64,000 bases of DNA from Corynebacterium gallinarum. Lineage in GTDB: Bacteria; Actinomycetota; Actinomycetes; Mycobacteriales; Mycobacteriaceae. Under the pieces are notes generated by a model. That model saw nothing but the letters and a program-made list of their open reading frames with translations. It had not been told where the DNA came from and searched no databases. This document shows positions 51,762 to 60,623 of the stretch, one piece after another. The stretch lies in the NCBI RefSeq assembly GCF_014837045.1, contig NZ_JACSPR010000002.1, positions 62,001-126,000 of the forward strand. Direction: 5' to 3'. Within the stretch, counting starts at the first letter, position 1. Each line of letters begins with the position of its first letter. A program made the translations under genes and the position numbers.

Positions 51762-52823
51762 CTACCCGGCGTGCGCGGCCTCGATGCGCTGGATGGCCTC
51801 GCGGGCGACCAGCTGCTGGATCCCCATGTCCAGCTCGGAGGTGAAACCGACACAGGAGCAGTTGATCTCACCGAGGACATAGGTGTCGGAGCCGTCGGGG
51901 GCGGTGTCGAGCATGAAGTCGGCGGTCCAGATCAGCGGGATGTTATCGCCGCCGAGTTTCTCCGCGATGACCGGACGCGCGGCGGCGAACATGTCGATGA
52001 GGTCCTGCCAGTCCTCCGGCCGGTCATAGGTGTAGTGCGCCCCGGAGAAGAGGGTCGCGGAGAAGTTGTCCTCGCCCTCGGCCGGCTTCTTGTGCACCAC
52101 GAACACCGGGTGCGGGCCGACCAGCAGGATGCGGATCTCGCCCTCGACGATGCGGGGCATGAACCGCATGTCCACCAGCATGCCGTTGTCACCGACGATG
52201 TACTGGTCACAGAAATCCATGAATTCGCCCAGCTGGCGGATCTCGGTGTGGTTGTCCACCGCCTCGGTGCATTTGATCTCGGTGTCCAGCGGCAGCGCGG
52301 TACCCGGTTCGATGGAGGCCGCCAGTTTCTTGTCACGCAGCTGCACCCGCCAGATGCCGGATCCGGTGGAACCGCGGTTCTGCTTGAGCACCCGCTCGCC
52401 GTAGGACAGCGAGGTCGGGAACGTGGCGTGGAAGGTCTCCACATCGTAGTAGGCGTGGGTGTCGGTGGGCACCAGGTCGGTCGATGACAGCTTCACCAGT
52501 GCATCCTTGGCACCGTAGGCCATCATCTCCTCCGGGGTGGACATGCCCACCAGGCCGGCCTCCGACAGACGGGTGAGCAGATCGAAATACCCACGCTCAC
52601 CGCCCGGGATATTGCCCGGATTCACCCGCGAGATATAGCCGTCGAAGGCGCCGGTGACGTAGTCGAAGATGTCCTCGGTCCACTCGGGCCGGTAGTAGAC
52701 CACCTCGGCGCTCCACCCCTGTTCGGTGATGGAGTTGATGATCGGCATGGTGTCCCTGCGGTGGCCGTCGAGGTACTTGTCGGAGCCGCCTTCGACCTCA
52801 AAAACAACGATGCTCTTGAACAT
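51762..52823 (-). CDS. Cj0069-family ATP-grasp-like protein
   Basis: The protein (353 residues from ATG 52823) resembles proteins annotated as Cj0069 family. It begins FKSIVVFEVEGG, and it has features of ATP-grasp ligases: LKQNRGSTGSGIWRV as the nucleotide loop, VDMRFMPRIVEGEIRILLVG as the substrate or ATP-binding strand pair, and a late LGEINCSCVGF where Glu-x-Asn can bind Mg. No partner gene is beside it, so the acid and amine substrates are unknown. A GTG five codons earlier is also possible. It is convergent with the fusion gene; 340 bp lie between it and the sulfurtransferase. Confidence 0.65.
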   Translation of the reverse strand: MFKSIVVFEVEGGSDKYLDGHRRDTMPIINSITEQGWSAEVVYYRPEWTEDIFDYVTGAFDGYISRVNPGNIPGGERGYFDLLTRLSEAGLVGMSTPEEMMAYGAKDALVKLSSTDLVPTDTHAYYDVETFHATFPTSLSYGERVLKQNRGSTGSGIWRVQLRDKKLAASIEPGTALPLDTEIKCTEAVDNHTEIRQLGEFMDFCDQYIVGDNGMLVDMRFMPRIVEGEIRILLVGPHPVFVVHKKPAEGEDNFSATLFSGAHYTYDRPEDWQDLIDMFAAARPVIAEKLGGDNIPLIWTADFMLDTAPDGSDTYVLGEINCSCVGFTSELDMGIQQLVAREAIQRIEAAHAG

Positions 52824-53163
52824 GGTGGTGGATGTCACTTTCTCTTCAACCCCGGGGTGTGGCGGGTGCCTGGGGTGCGACATGGATACACGCCCCCAAG
52901 GGGCGGTGCTGACGCGACCGGGGTGGGAATCAACAGGATCAAAAATGGGGGGCAACATGGGAAACCCTCATGGCAGTCGATTCGCAGAGCAGCTTCGGGA
53001 GTCAGGTTCTTTCACGTTGACACCGATCACTTTAAAGCACGTGCCGAAAACCCGTGCATCGGGAGAACGCACAAGTAATTAAGGACACAGGCGGGTGGAA
53101 GGAATATGCTGGATAACGCAGTTAGAAAAGGATCACCTAATACACGGAAGGCAGCGACCTCAC
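52824..53163. other. 340-bp divergent region, ATP-grasp-like gene / sulfurtransferase
   Basis: No gene is seen; open frames here have no ribosome site or family likeness. A TATGCT (53106-53111) is a -10 candidate for the sulfurtransferase gene. The AT-rich patch 53010-53130 is the likely promoter region. Confidence 0.4.
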
Positions 53164-54057
53164 ATGGCAGCACCGTTCGACCCGTTCCCCCCATTCCAGG
53201 AGTACGCACATCCTGAGCGGCTCGTCTCAGCGTCCTGGCTGTCAGCGCGACTGGGTTCACCTGGTCTGAAGGTGGTCGAGTCCAACGAGGATTCCATCCT
53301 GTATGACATCGGGCACCTGCCCGGCGCGGTGCGCATCGACTGGGAGAAGGATCTCAATGACCCGGTCACCCGTGACTTCATCGACGGCCAGGCCTTCGCG
53401 GACCTGATGAACCGCAAGGGCATCCACCGCGATGACACGGTGGTCATCTACGGTGACAAGTCCAACTGGTGGGCGGCGTTCACCCTCTGGGTGTTCGAGC
53501 TCTTCGGCCACGCCGATGTCCGTCTCCTCAACGGCGGCCGTGATGCCTGGATGTCCGAGGAACGCGACACCTCCTATGTGGTGCCCGCCTACCCTCCGAC
53601 CAACTACCCGGTGGTCGAGCGTGTCGACGAAGGGCAGCGCGCCTTCGTCGCCGAGGTCCTCGAGAGCCTGCGCGGTGACGCCGGGATGAAGCTTGTCGAC
53701 GTCCGGACAGCCGAGGAGTACCGGGGCCGTGACGAGGAGGGCACTCCCATCCCCGGCGAGGGTGTGCTGCGTGGCGGACACATCCCCGGTGCCGTCCACA
53801 TCGACTGGGAGCAGGCGGTGCTGCCGAACGGTAACTTCCGCACCCGCAAGGAGATCGAGGAGGTCTATTCGCACCTCAACCCCGCCGAGGACACCGTGGT
53901 GTACTGCCGCGTGGGGGATCGCGCGGCCCACACCTGGTTCGTGCTGAAGTATCTGCTGGGATTCGAGAACGTCCGTAACTACGACGGTTCCTGGTCCGAG
54001 TGGGGCAACATGGTGCGCATGCCCATCGTCCAGGGTGACGAGCCGGGTTCGCTCTAA
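53164..54057 (+). CDS. sseA: Thiosulfate/3-mercaptopyruvate sulfurtransferase
   Basis: Two-domain rhodanese of 297 residues. The N-terminal rhodanese repeat (about 15-145) is inactive in the usual way; the C-terminal one (about 170-290) holds the catalytic Cys248 in [10 protein letters not shown], typical of thiosulfate sulfurtransferases. It transfers sulfur to cyanide or thiols in the cytoplasm. In C. glutamicum the thtR/sseA-type gene lies directly upstream of accBC, as here. The ATG at 53164 is preferred over an upstream one 69 bases earlier, because the family starts at about [18 protein letters not shown]. Confidence 0.88.
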   Translation: MAAPFDPFPPFQEYAHPERLVSASWLSARLGSPGLKVVESNEDSILYDIGHLPGAVRIDWEKDLNDPVTRDFIDGQAFADLMNRKGIHRDDTVVIYGDKSNWWAAFTLWVFELFGHADVRLLNGGRDAWMSEERDTSYVVPAYPPTNYPVVERVDEGQRAFVAEVLESLRGDAGMKLVDVRTAEEYRGRDEEGTPIPGEGVLRGGHIPGAVHIDWEQAVLPNGNFRTRKEIEEVYSHLNPAEDTVVYCRVGDRAAHTWFVLKYLLGFENVRNYDGSWSEWGNMVRMPIVQGDEPGSL

Positions 54058-54385
54058 CCACCCCGGGGTCACCTCCCTGGTCACCCCCGGACCCTCCCGG
54101 GTACACCCCGGGGCCGAAGTGTGGCAGGGATCTCTCCCGACTGTGGCCACCGGGAAACTTTGCCTGGGAAATGACCATCCAGTACCGTTATGCAGGTATG
54201 TTAACGCGGTCACAGGGTACACCGGAATCCGGGTTGTCTAACCCCCTTAGCGGGATTCGCTAAAAGATCACCGAGTTAGTGTGCAAGAATAATGCTGATC
54301 GCAGGGGCACTGACCTACGCTGTCATGCCGTCAATGAACAGTGCGGTGCTCTGTCGTGAAGAAAATCAAAACCAGGAGGGTTTTA
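54058..54385. promoter_or_regulatory. 328-bp accBC upstream region
   Basis: No gene is seen. It carries the accBC promoter. The palindrome TTAGCGGGATTCGCTAA (54247-54263) and the ribosome site AGGAGGG (54375-54380) are described separately. A run of CCCGG/CCGGG-rich sequence (54060-54110) follows the sulfurtransferase gene and may end its transcript. Confidence 0.5.
54247..54263. promoter_or_regulatory. Palindrome TTAGCG-N5-CGCTAA upstream of accBC
   Basis: Perfect 6-bp half-sites. The core CCCCTTAGCG (54243-54252) also occurs upstream of dtsR2 at 31684-31693, so a regulator shared by acyl-CoA carboxylase genes is possible. Confidence 0.5.
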
Positions 54386-56161
54386 GTGTCAGTCGAGACC
54401 AGGAAGATCACCAAGGTACTTGTCGCCAACCGTGGTGAAATTGCAATCCGTGTTTTCCGCGCAGCCCGGGACGAAGGCATCGCCTCTGTCGCCGTCTACG
54501 CAGAGCCGGACGCAGATGCCCCTTTCGTCGAGTATGCCGATGAGGCCTTCGCACTCGGCGGCCAGACTTCCGCAGAGTCCTACCTCGTCATTGACAAGAT
54601 CATTGACGTAGCACGCAAGTCCGGTGCAGACGCTGTCCACCCCGGCTACGGCTTCCTCGCCGAGAACGCCGACTTCGCTGAAGCCGTCATCAACGAGGGC
54701 CTGATCTGGATCGGACCCTCCCCTGAGTCCATCCGCTCCCTCGGTGACAAGGTCACCGCCCGCCACATCGCCAACACCGCCAACGCACCGATGGCACCCG
54801 GCACCAAGGAGCCCGTCAAGGACGCCAGCGAGGTTGTCGCCTTCGCCGAGGAGTTCGGTCTCCCCATCGCCATCAAGGCTGCCTTCGGTGGCGGCGGACG
54901 TGGCATGAAGGTCGCCTATGAGATGGACGAGGTCGCTGACCTCTTCGAGTCCGCCACCCGTGAGGCCACCGCCGCCTTCGGTCGCGGCGAGTGCTTCGTG
55001 GAGCGCTACCTGGACAAGGCCCGCCACGTCGAGGCACAGGTCATCGCTGACAAGCACGGCAACGTCGTGGTCGCCGGTACCCGTGACTGCTCCCTGCAGC
55101 GTCGTTTCCAGAAGCTCGTCGAGGAGGCACCGGCACCGTTCCTCACCGATGAGCAGCGTGACCGCATCCACTCCTCCGCCAAGGCCATCTGCCGCGAGGC
55201 CGGTTACTACGGCGCCGGCACCGTGGAGTACCTGGTCGGTTCCGACGGACTGATCTCCTTCCTGGAGGTCAACACCCGCCTGCAGGTGGAGCACCCCGTC
55301 ACCGAGGAGACCACCGGCATCGACCTGGTGCGCGAGATGTTCCGCATCGCCGAGGGCGCCGAGCTCTCCATCAAGGAGGACCCGACCCCACGCGGCCACG
55401 CCTTCGAGTTCCGCATCAACGGCGAGGACGCAGGCTCCAACTTCATGCCCGCACCGGGCAAGATCACCCGCTACCGTGAGCCCGCCGGCCCGGGTGTCCG
55501 CATGGACTCCGGCGTTGTCGAGGGTTCCGAGATCTCCGGTCAGTTCGACTCCATGCTGGCCAAGCTGATCGTCTGGGGCCAGACCCGTGAGCAGGCTCTG
55601 GAGCGTTCCCGTCGTGCACTCGGCGAGTACATCGTCGAGGGCATGCCGACCGTCATCCCGTTCCACTCCCACATCGTCTCCAACCCGGCATTCGTCGGTG
55701 ACGGCGAGGGCTTCGAGATCTACACCAAGTGGATCGAGGAGGTCTGGGACAACCCGATCGAGCCGTTCGTCGATGCAGCCGACCTGGACGACGAGGAGAA
55801 GACCCCGTCGCAGAAGGTCATCGTCGAGATCGACGGCCGCCGCGTCGAGGTCGCCCTCCCTGGCGATCTGGCTCTCGGTGGTGGCGCAGGTGGCGCCAAG
55901 AAGAAGCCGAAGAAGCGTCGCGCAGGTGGCGCCAAGGCCGGTGTCTCCGGTGACTCCGTCGCCGCTCCGATGCAGGGCACCGTGATCAAGGTCAACGTCG
56001 AGGACGGCGCCGAGGTCTCCGAGGGTGACACCGTCGTGGTTCTCGAAGCCATGAAGATGGAGAACCCGGTCAAGGCACACAAGTCCGGTACCGTCTCCGG
56101 TCTGACCATCGCCGCCGGCGAGGGCGTGACCAAGGGTCAGGTTCTCCTCGACATCAAGTAA
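54386..56161 (+). CDS. accBC: Acyl-CoA carboxylase alpha subunit, biotin carboxylase/BCCP fusion
   Basis: Protein of 591 residues, the length of C. glutamicum AccBC, shared by acetyl- and acyl-CoA carboxylases. Biotin carboxylase (about 5-455) starts [13 protein letters not shown] and has the ATP loop [11 protein letters not shown] and the [14 protein letters not shown] motif. A basic linker ([11 protein letters not shown]) leads to the carrier domain (about 515-591), with biotinyl Lys557 in E-A-M-K-M-E-N. The GTG at 54386 is set by AGGAGGG six bases upstream. BirA and the AccD/AccE partners are in this window too. Confidence 0.97.
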   Translation: MSVETRKITKVLVANRGEIAIRVFRAARDEGIASVAVYAEPDADAPFVEYADEAFALGGQTSAESYLVIDKIIDVARKSGADAVHPGYGFLAENADFAEAVINEGLIWIGPSPESIRSLGDKVTARHIANTANAPMAPGTKEPVKDASEVVAFAEEFGLPIAIKAAFGGGGRGMKVAYEMDEVADLFESATREATAAFGRGECFVERYLDKARHVEAQVIADKHGNVVVAGTRDCSLQRRFQKLVEEAPAPFLTDEQRDRIHSSAKAICREAGYYGAGTVEYLVGSDGLISFLEVNTRLQVEHPVTEETTGIDLVREMFRIAEGAELSIKEDPTPRGHAFEFRINGEDAGSNFMPAPGKITRYREPAGPGVRMDSGVVEGSEISGQFDSMLAKLIVWGQTREQALERSRRALGEYIVEGMPTVIPFHSHIVSNPAFVGDGEGFEIYTKWIEEVWDNPIEPFVDAADLDDEEKTPSQKVIVEIDGRRVEVALPGDLALGGGAGGAKKKPKKRRAGGAKAGVSGDSVAAPMQGTVIKVNVEDGAEVSEGDTVVVLEAMKMENPVKAHKSGTVSGLTIAAGEGVTKGQVLLDIK

Positions 56162-56198
56162 GCCCTGTCTGAGGGAACAGAAATCCCTGTTCTGAGCT

Positions 56199-56228
56199 GA
56201 AGCACCCCGTCTGATCGCGGGGTGCTTC
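56199..56228 (+). terminator. Hairpin terminator after accBC
   Basis: GAAGCACCCCG (56199-56209) pairs with CGGGGTGCTTC (56218-56228), 8-base loop, 38 bp past the accBC stop; the trailing sequence has only a short T-run. Confidence 0.7.
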
Positions 56229-56287
56229 ACTCGTTTCACCTGCTCCCCCTACGGTCGGACACCCCACTCTTTGGTAAAGGATCTTTC

Positions 56288-56674
56288 ATGGAACCGATGG
56301 ATATCAACGGCGGGCGTTTCTACGCCCGGAAACTCACCAGCGACGAGCGCATCAACGATCTGCCCGCCCTGGCCACCGCACTCGGGCACCCGGTGGATGA
56401 TGATGCCGTGGCCCGCAGCTACCAGGCATGGGAGGAGGACACCGTATACACCTGGGCCATCTGTGAGCAGACCAGCGTGGAGATGCTGGCTCTGGCCCGC
56501 CTGCGCCGCGGCGATGATGACACCGCCGACCTGGAGGTCCTCCCCGTCGGGGATCCCGCGACCCCCGTGCCCAATGATCCGATGCTCACCCCGGTCACCA
56601 TCGCGGATGCCGTTGAACAGGGCGGGGCGACCATCCGACGGTGGGCGACGGGGTTCCTGGGCATCCACGTCTGA
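56288..56674 (+). CDS. Hypothetical small acidic protein
   Basis: The protein (128 residues) is acidic and soluble; it has no signal peptide, membrane helix or recognised motif. A central GDDDTADLEVLPVGDP stretch is followed by DAVEQGGATIRRWATGFLGIHV. The start at ATG 56288 is set by AAAGGA. It lies between accBC and the convergent prpC2, where C. glutamicum has small hypothetical and regulator genes. No function is proposed. Confidence 0.55.
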   Translation: MEPMDINGGRFYARKLTSDERINDLPALATALGHPVDDDAVARSYQAWEEDTVYTWAICEQTSVEMLALARLRRGDDDTADLEVLPVGDPATPVPNDPMLTPVTIADAVEQGGATIRRWATGFLGIHV

Positions 56675-56690
56675 GGCTTCCGGCTCCCGC

Positions 56691-57839
56691 TCATCGCTGG
56701 TCGATCGGCACCACCTCACGCTGCTCCACACCGTTGTAGGCCGCCAGCGGGCGGATGAGGGAGTTGTTCTCATACTGTTCGACGATGTGGGCGGTCCACC
56801 CGGCCAGACGGGCCAGGACGAACAGCGGGGTGAAGAAATCCACCGGGAAACCGAGGATGTGATAGGCCGGGCCTGCCGGGAAATCCAGGTTGGGTTTGAT
56901 GCCGGTGCGGTCCTCCATCACCTGCTGCATCTGCTCGTACATGCGCACCCACTTCTCCGCATCGTGACGCTGCGCCAAGGCCCGCAGGGACTTCTCCATC
57001 GACGGCACCCGGCTGTCACCACTCTTGTACACGCGGTGGCCGAAGCCCATGATCAGGTCCTTGTTGTCCAGGGCCCGGTGCACCCAGGCCGCGGCCCGGT
57101 CCGGATCGTCGATGTCCAGCATGGTGTGCATGACGAATTCATTGGCACCACCGTGCAGGGGTCCCTTGAGGGCACCGATGGCCCCGGCGATCGCGGAGTA
57201 GGCATCCGAGCGGGTGGAGGTGATCACCCGGGAGGTGAAGGTGGAGGCGTTGAAGGAGTGTTCGGCATACAGGATGAGGGATTTCTCGAAGTCGCGGACA
57301 TCCTCCGGGGTGGTGGCCACGGAACCGGGTGCGGTTCCGAAGACCATGGACAGGAAGTTCTCGGCAATCCCCTTGTCAGGGTCGGGTGCGATGATGTCCG
57401 CCCCGCTGCGGCGTCGGATGTCCATCGCCACCACCATCGGCAGCTGGGCCAGGAGGTTGTGGCCGATCCGCAGCACGTGGTCGGCTCCGGTGGTGAAGGG
57501 TTCCGGGTCCTGGGTGCCCATATAGGACACCGCGGTGCGCAACACATCCATCGGGTGGCAGCCCAGGGGCAGGGAATGGATGAGGGCGATCAGTCCGGCA
57601 TCGAGCACCCGGTAGGACCTGCCACGGGTGTTGAACTCCCGCAGCTGGTCGGGTGTGGGCAGTTCACCGTTCCACAGCAGGTAGATCACCTCCTCGAAGG
57701 AGCAGTGTTCCACCAGGTCCTGCACCGGGTATCCGCGGTAGGTCAGGGAGTTGGTTTCGGGCATCACCTTGGAGATGGCGGTGTAGTCGGAGACCACCCC
57801 GTAGAGACCCCGGCGGACCTCCACGTTCTTGTCATTCAT
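56691..57839 (-). CDS. prpC2: 2-Methylcitrate synthase PrpC2
   Basis: Citrate-synthase family enzyme (382 residues) that joins propionyl-CoA and oxaloacetate to 2-methylcitrate. It begins RRGLYGVVSDYTAISKVMPETNSLTYRGYPVQDLVEHCSFEEV, has the His motif AEHSFNASTF, GGANEFVMHTMLD, and MGFGHRVYKSGDSRV (catalytic His and Asp region). The ATG 57839 is used; the longer frame from 58022 runs through prpB2. It ends the prpD2-prpB2-prpC2 operon. PrpC also has some citrate synthase activity. The gene is intact. Confidence 0.94.
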   Translation of the reverse strand: MNDKNVEVRRGLYGVVSDYTAISKVMPETNSLTYRGYPVQDLVEHCSFEEVIYLLWNGELPTPDQLREFNTRGRSYRVLDAGLIALIHSLPLGCHPMDVLRTAVSYMGTQDPEPFTTGADHVLRIGHNLLAQLPMVVAMDIRRRSGADIIAPDPDKGIAENFLSMVFGTAPGSVATTPEDVRDFEKSLILYAEHSFNASTFTSRVITSTRSDAYSAIAGAIGALKGPLHGGANEFVMHTMLDIDDPDRAAAWVHRALDNKDLIMGFGHRVYKSGDSRVPSMEKSLRALAQRHDAEKWVRMYEQMQQVMEDRTGIKPNLDFPAGPAYHILGFPVDFFTPLFVLARLAGWTAHIVEQYENNSLIRPLAAYNGVEQREVVPIDQR

Positions 57840-57867
57840 GTCTGGGTTCCTTCCCGTGAGTTCTTGG

Positions 57868-58776
57868 TCAGGTTTTCGGCCGGTAGGTGAACAGGTTCTG
57901 GTCGAAGACGTTGAAATCGGCGTAGCGGACAAGTTCATAGAGGCGACTGCGGTGCTGCATCCGGTCGACCCAGCCCGCCTGGGTGCCGGCATCCGCCATC
58001 TCCCACAGGGCCTGCTCCACATGGCCCATGGCGATGCGCAGGGTGGTCACCGGGTAGATCACGGCGTCGTATCCGATCTCCTCCAGCTCCCGGGTGGTGA
58101 GCAGTTCGGTCTGTCCGAATTCCGTCATGTTGGCCAGCAGCGGCACATCCGGCACCGCGCGGCGGAACATCTCGAAGTCCTCGCGGGTGTGCAGGGCCTC
58201 GGGGAAGATGAGATCCGCCCCGGCGGCGGCGTATTCGTGGGCGCGGTCAATGGCATCCGCCATACCCTCGATGCCCGCGGCGTCTGTCCGGGCGCAGATG
58301 AGGAAGTCGGGGTCTCGGCGGGCGGAGACCGCGGCACCGATTCGCCGGACCATCTGCTCGGTGGTCACCACCTCCTTGCCGTCCAGGTGACCGCAGCGTT
58401 TGGGGTTGACCTGGTCCTCGAGCTGGCATCCGGCAACACCGGCGTCCTCGAGTTCGGTGACGGTGCGAGCGGCGTTGATGGGTTCGCCGAAGCCGGTGTC
58501 GGCGTCGACAAGCACGGGCAGGTCCGTGGCACGGGCGATCTGGCGGGCCCGGTTGGCCACCTCGGTGAGGGTGGTCAGGCCGATATCCGGCAGAGCGAGG
58601 TCGGCGGCGACCACCGCGCCGCTGACGTAGACCCCCTCGAAACCGGCCTCCTCGATGGAGCGGGCGACCAGCGGGGAGAAGGCTCCCGGGAGTCGCACGA
58701 TAGGTTCGGCCGCCAGGGCCGCGCGGAGAGCCTGACGACGCTCCGATGGTGTCTTAGCCGTTGAGAACATGTTCAT
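57868..58776 (-). CDS. prpB2: 2-Methylisocitrate lyase PrpB2
   Basis: PEP mutase/isocitrate lyase family enzyme of 302 residues that cleaves methylisocitrate to pyruvate and succinate. Active-site KRCGH lies at 126-130 (Cys128), the Mg region is [10 protein letters not shown] (90-99). The start overlaps the prpD2 stop by a few bases. A dispersed-motif copy (58501-58513) falls in its reading frame at the codons for L-V-D-A, with the rare Leu codon CTT. Confidence 0.95.
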   Translation of the reverse strand: MNMFSTAKTPSERRQALRAALAAEPIVRLPGAFSPLVARSIEEAGFEGVYVSGAVVAADLALPDIGLTTLTEVANRARQIARATDLPVLVDADTGFGEPINAARTVTELEDAGVAGCQLEDQVNPKRCGHLDGKEVVTTEQMVRRIGAAVSARRDPDFLICARTDAAGIEGMADAIDRAHEYAAAGADLIFPEALHTREDFEMFRRAVPDVPLLANMTEFGQTELLTTRELEEIGYDAVIYPVTTLRIAMGHVEQALWEMADAGTQAGWVDRMQHRSRLYELVRYADFNVFDQNLFTYRPKT

Positions 58777-60281
58777 AACAATCCCTTTCCGATGTCCGGG
58801 GCGGTAGCCAGGGTGGCGTGATCAAGCATGATGTTGAGCTCCGTCAGATCACTCAGATCCGGCAGTGCCTGGGCGGCGGTGAGGAACCGGTCCTGTTCCG
58901 CCTCGGGGAGAATGCCCTGGGCCAGCGTCCGGAATTTGTCGATGTACTGTTCCCGCCCGAAGGGGCGTGCCCCGAGCGGATGTGCATCGGCCACGCCGAG
59001 TTCCCCCTCGATCACCTCACCACTGCGCATGGTGATCACCGCCCGCGCACCGAAGGCCTTCTCTGAAGGGTCCTCGGAGTGGTAGCGGCGGGTCCACTCG
59101 GGATCCTCCACCGTGGTGATCTTCTGCCACAGCTCGACCGTGTCCGGGCGGGTGGCACGTTTGCGGGTATAGGAGTGTTCGTGGTGCCACACGCCGTCCT
59201 GCAGGGCGACCGCGAAGATATACATGATGGAGTGATCCAGGGTTTCACGGGAGGCCTGCGGATCCATCTTCTGGGGATCCTGGGCACCCGTGCCGATGAC
59301 ATGGTGGGTGTGGTGGCTGGTGTGCAGGACCACCGATTCCACCTCCGTGATGCCCCCGGCTTCCTCCACCTGCGGTTTGAGGCTGCGTGCCAGGTCAATC
59401 GGTGCCTGGGACTGGTATTCCGCGGAGTGTTCCTTGGTGTAGGTCTCCAGAATTCCGCGTTTGGGTTCTCCCTGTTCCGGCAGTGGCACATGGTAGGTGT
59501 GATCCTTGCCGGACAGCAGCCAGGCGATCACACCGTCCTCCCCCTCCCAGATCGGTGCCGGGGCGCCCTCCCCGCGCATGGCGCGGTCCACCGCCTCGAT
59601 GGCCATCTTGCCGGCGAACGCCGGGGCGAACGCCTTCCAGGAGGAGATCTCCCCCTTGCGGGACTGCCGGGTGGCGGTGGTGGTGTGCAGGGCCTGCCCG
59701 ATGGCGTGGTAGATCACTTCCGGAGGCAGGTGCAGCAGTGTGCCCAGCCCCGCCGCGGCCGCCGGACCCAGGTGCGCAACATGGTCGATCTTGTGTTCAT
59801 GCAGGCAGATTCCCTTGACCAGGTCCACGTGGATTTCATAGGCGGTGGTGATCGCCCAGATCAGGTCCTCGCCATTGCTACCGTGGGACTGCGCCACCGC
59901 CAGGATCGGTGGGATGTTATCTCCCGGGTGGGAGTAGTCCGCCGCCAGGAAGGTGTCGTGGAAATCCAGTTCCCGTACCGCGGTGCCATTGGCCCAGGCC
60001 GCCCATTCCGGGGAATACCGGCCGGGGATCCCGAACACCGTCGCCCCGTGGGACTCACGTGGGTGCGCCTGCGCCTGGGCCCGGGCGGTGGTGACCGGGC
60101 GACGCAGCAGGGAGGCCACCGCCACCGCGGCATTATCGATGATCCTGTTGATCACCATCTCCTGCACCTCGGGCAGCACCCCCACCGGGTCCACCGCCAC
60201 CTGCGCGATCTTCCACGCCAGGTGGTCCTCAAGCGGGAAATGCTCGGCCGAGGGACGGGTTCGGACTTCATGGATACGCAT
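58773..60281 (-). CDS. prpD2: 2-Methylcitrate dehydratase PrpD2
   Basis: MmgE/PrpD family protein of 502 residues that dehydrates 2-methylcitrate to 2-methyl-cis-aconitate. Family features include [15 protein letters not shown] near the N-terminus, [27 protein letters not shown] (catalytic Asp/His region), and [20 protein letters not shown]. The ATG at 60281 follows AAGGAG; an upstream ATG at 60302 lacks it. It is the first gene of the operon that feeds propionyl-CoA carbon into pyruvate. A 12-bp palindrome lies 74 bp upstream. Confidence 0.94.
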   Translation of the reverse strand: MRIHEVRTRPSAEHFPLEDHLAWKIAQVAVDPVGVLPEVQEMVINRIIDNAAVAVASLLRRPVTTARAQAQAHPRESHGATVFGIPGRYSPEWAAWANGTAVRELDFHDTFLAADYSHPGDNIPPILAVAQSHGSNGEDLIWAITTAYEIHVDLVKGICLHEHKIDHVAHLGPAAAAGLGTLLHLPPEVIYHAIGQALHTTTATRQSRKGEISSWKAFAPAFAGKMAIEAVDRAMRGEGAPAPIWEGEDGVIAWLLSGKDHTYHVPLPEQGEPKRGILETYTKEHSAEYQSQAPIDLARSLKPQVEEAGGITEVESVVLHTSHHTHHVIGTGAQDPQKMDPQASRETLDHSIMYIFAVALQDGVWHHEHSYTRKRATRPDTVELWQKITTVEDPEWTRRYHSEDPSEKAFGARAVITMRSGEVIEGELGVADAHPLGARPFGREQYIDKFRTLAQGILPEAEQDRFLTAAQALPDLSDLTELNIMLDHATLATAPDIGKGLL

Positions 60282-60354
60282 GACGGGCTCCTTACAGGTC
60301 ACACACCCTCAAGGGCTCACCTTCCCACACCATCTACGCGCCCTCGGAGGTAAT

Positions 60355-60366
60355 GAAACTCGTTTC
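60355..60366. promoter_or_regulatory. Palindrome GAAAC-TC-GTTTC upstream of prpD2
   Basis: Perfect 5-bp half-sites with 2-base spacer, 74 bp before the prpD2 start; candidate operator for the methylcitrate operon. Confidence 0.3.
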
Positions 60367-60491
60367 TCTTTCCTCCACCTTATGCCCTAATTGTGCTGTG
60401 GGCCACACCCCGCTTACCCCGCAAACTGGAGCTTCGCATGTCGTCGTTTTCCCGAACCGGAATCGTCACCATTGTGCAAGAGTCAAGATCA

Positions 60492-60574
60492 ACGTAGTTG
60501 GACGTAGTTGGACGTAGTTGGACGTAGTTGGACGTAGTTGGACGTAGTTGGACGTAGTTGGACGTAGTTGGACG
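60492..60574 (+). repeat. Perfect 10-bp tandem repeat array (8.3 copies) in a promoter
   Basis: The unit ACGTAGTTGG repeats eight times without a mismatch (60492-60571) and ends in ACG. Period 10 is close to one turn of B-DNA, so each unit faces the same side. It ends one base before the -10 box TACAAT and lies directly upstream of the AlbA_2/ATPase gene. The region is AT-richer than neighbouring genes. A role as iteron-like operator or variable promoter spacer is inferred. Confidence 0.95.
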
Positions 60575-60575
60575 G

Positions 60576-60581
60576 TACAAT
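60576..60581 (+). promoter_or_regulatory. -10 box of the AlbA_2/ATPase gene
   Basis: TACAAT, in GGTACAAT, fits the -10 consensus and lies 42 bp before the TTG start. The upstream -35 region falls in the tandem array; a recurring TTGGAC is available at 10-bp intervals, but none lies exactly 17 bp away. Confidence 0.5.
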
Positions 60582-60623
60582 CACCTACAAATACGCATTC
60601 CCACTACCTTGTTAGGGATCACA

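Larger units (their letters stand above)
60282..60623. other. 342-bp region between prpD2 and the AlbA_2 gene
   Basis: No gene is seen. The left part holds the prpD2 promoter side; the right part is a tandem array of 10-bp units (60492-60574) and the promoter of the AlbA_2/ATPase gene. Confidence 0.5.

Noticed and set aside
60380..60580. Minus-strand frame with repeated SNYVQLRPT-like units
   Set aside because: It is just the translation of the 10-bp repeat array; 10 bp gives a 10-residue cycle in any frame and there is no start context.
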